Below are positions 63,806 through 64,000 of a stretch of 64,000 bases of DNA, one piece after another. The notes beneath the pieces were generated by a model, which was not told where the DNA came from, did no database searches, and saw only the letters and a program-made list of their open reading frames with translations. This DNA comes from Bradyrhizobium symbiodeficiens (GTDB lineage: Bacteria; Pseudomonadota; Alphaproteobacteria; Rhizobiales; Xanthobacteraceae): positions 3,164,501-3,228,500 of the forward strand of contig NZ_CP029427.2 of the NCBI RefSeq assembly GCF_002266465.3. Reading direction: 5' to 3'. A program made the position numbers and the translations under genes. Position 1 is the first letter of the stretch, and the number at the start of each line of letters is the position of its first letter.

Positions 63806-64000
63806 TCAGCCTTGATGTGTTGCGGCCTGATCGGCGCGGCGGCGCTGGATCCGGCGCAGCGTCTGGTCGAGCGCCGAGAGGAAAGCGGAACGGTCGCGCG
63901 GAGAGAACGAGCGCGGGCCGCCGGTGACCTCGCCCGCCGAGCGCAGGTCCGTCATCAGATTGCGCACCGCCAGCGTCATGCCGATCGACTCCTCGGTAAA
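63806..64000 (-). CDS. YaiI/YqxD (DUF188) family protein, N-terminus cut by window
   Basis: The C-terminal 64 residues are readable on the minus strand, with [20 protein letters not shown], a signature of the DUF188 family of PIN-like proteins, and a basic helical tail ([11 protein letters not shown]). The stop at 63806-63808 lies 2 nt before the ABC-F start. The rest of the gene lies beyond 64000. Confidence 0.75.
   Translation of the reverse strand, partial: FTEESIGMTLAVRNLMTDLRSAGEVTGGPRSFSPRDRSAFLSALDQTLRRIQRRRADQAATHQG

Overview
The window looks like a chromosomal segment of a Bradyrhizobium-type alphaproteobacterium. This is inferred from the high GC content, the dense metabolic and transport gene content, Irr/ICE-like boxes in front of a TonB system, and many intergenic inverted repeats of kinds I associate with that genus. 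I see no tRNA, rRNA, CRISPR array, phage or insertion-sequence gene.

Layout. 0-1.1 kb: the start of an RND-pump adaptor gene (minus strand, runs off the window). 1.7-7.3 kb: an iron-uptake operon, with a TonB-dependent receptor, PiuC dioxygenase, ExbB, ExbD and TonB, behind three phased TTTAGAA boxes. 7.3-10.6 kb: a small tail-anchored protein, an M50 protease and a polytopic membrane protein. 10.8-23.2 kb: a sugar/sugar-acid catabolic regulon. Two SDR dehydrogenases and an IlvD/Edd dehydratase lie on one side of a LacI regulator. A complete ABC sugar importer, a NAD-dependent dehydrogenase, KDG kinase and KDPG aldolase lie on the other side. 23.3-29.1 kb: acyl-CoA genes (an SCP2-type thiolase, a CoA-transferase, and a thiolase-like protein paired with a DUF35 zinc ribbon) and small genes.

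29.3-39.3 kb is the least conventional part. An IclR regulator sits between two divergent units. On the minus strand are a biotin-carrier protein gene (apparently frameshifted), a TAXI/TRAP importer and a glutaminase fused to STAS and cyclic-nucleotide-binding domains. On the plus strand are an acyl-CoA carboxyltransferase and a GMC oxidoreductase. No biotin carboxylase is present. 39.4-46.9 kb: exported proteins, a D-2-hydroxyacid dehydrogenase, an 870-bp non-coding stretch with a large structured repeat, a CorA-type transporter, an OprB-like porin and an MFS carrier.

47-60 kb: acyl-CoA metabolism. A thiolase, enoyl-CoA hydratase and thioesterase with a TetR regulator are followed by a valine-degradation operon (LysR / mmsA, isobutyryl-CoA dehydrogenase, 3-hydroxyisobutyryl-CoA hydrolase, mmsB), then an acyl-CoA synthetase, a MaoC hydratase, an MFE-like SDR and a flavoprotein. 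60.9-64 kb: a minus-strand unit of a DUF188 protein (cut by the window), an ABC-F ATPase and a DSD1-family PLP enzyme.

All functional calls come from reading motifs and from memory of protein families; no search was run.
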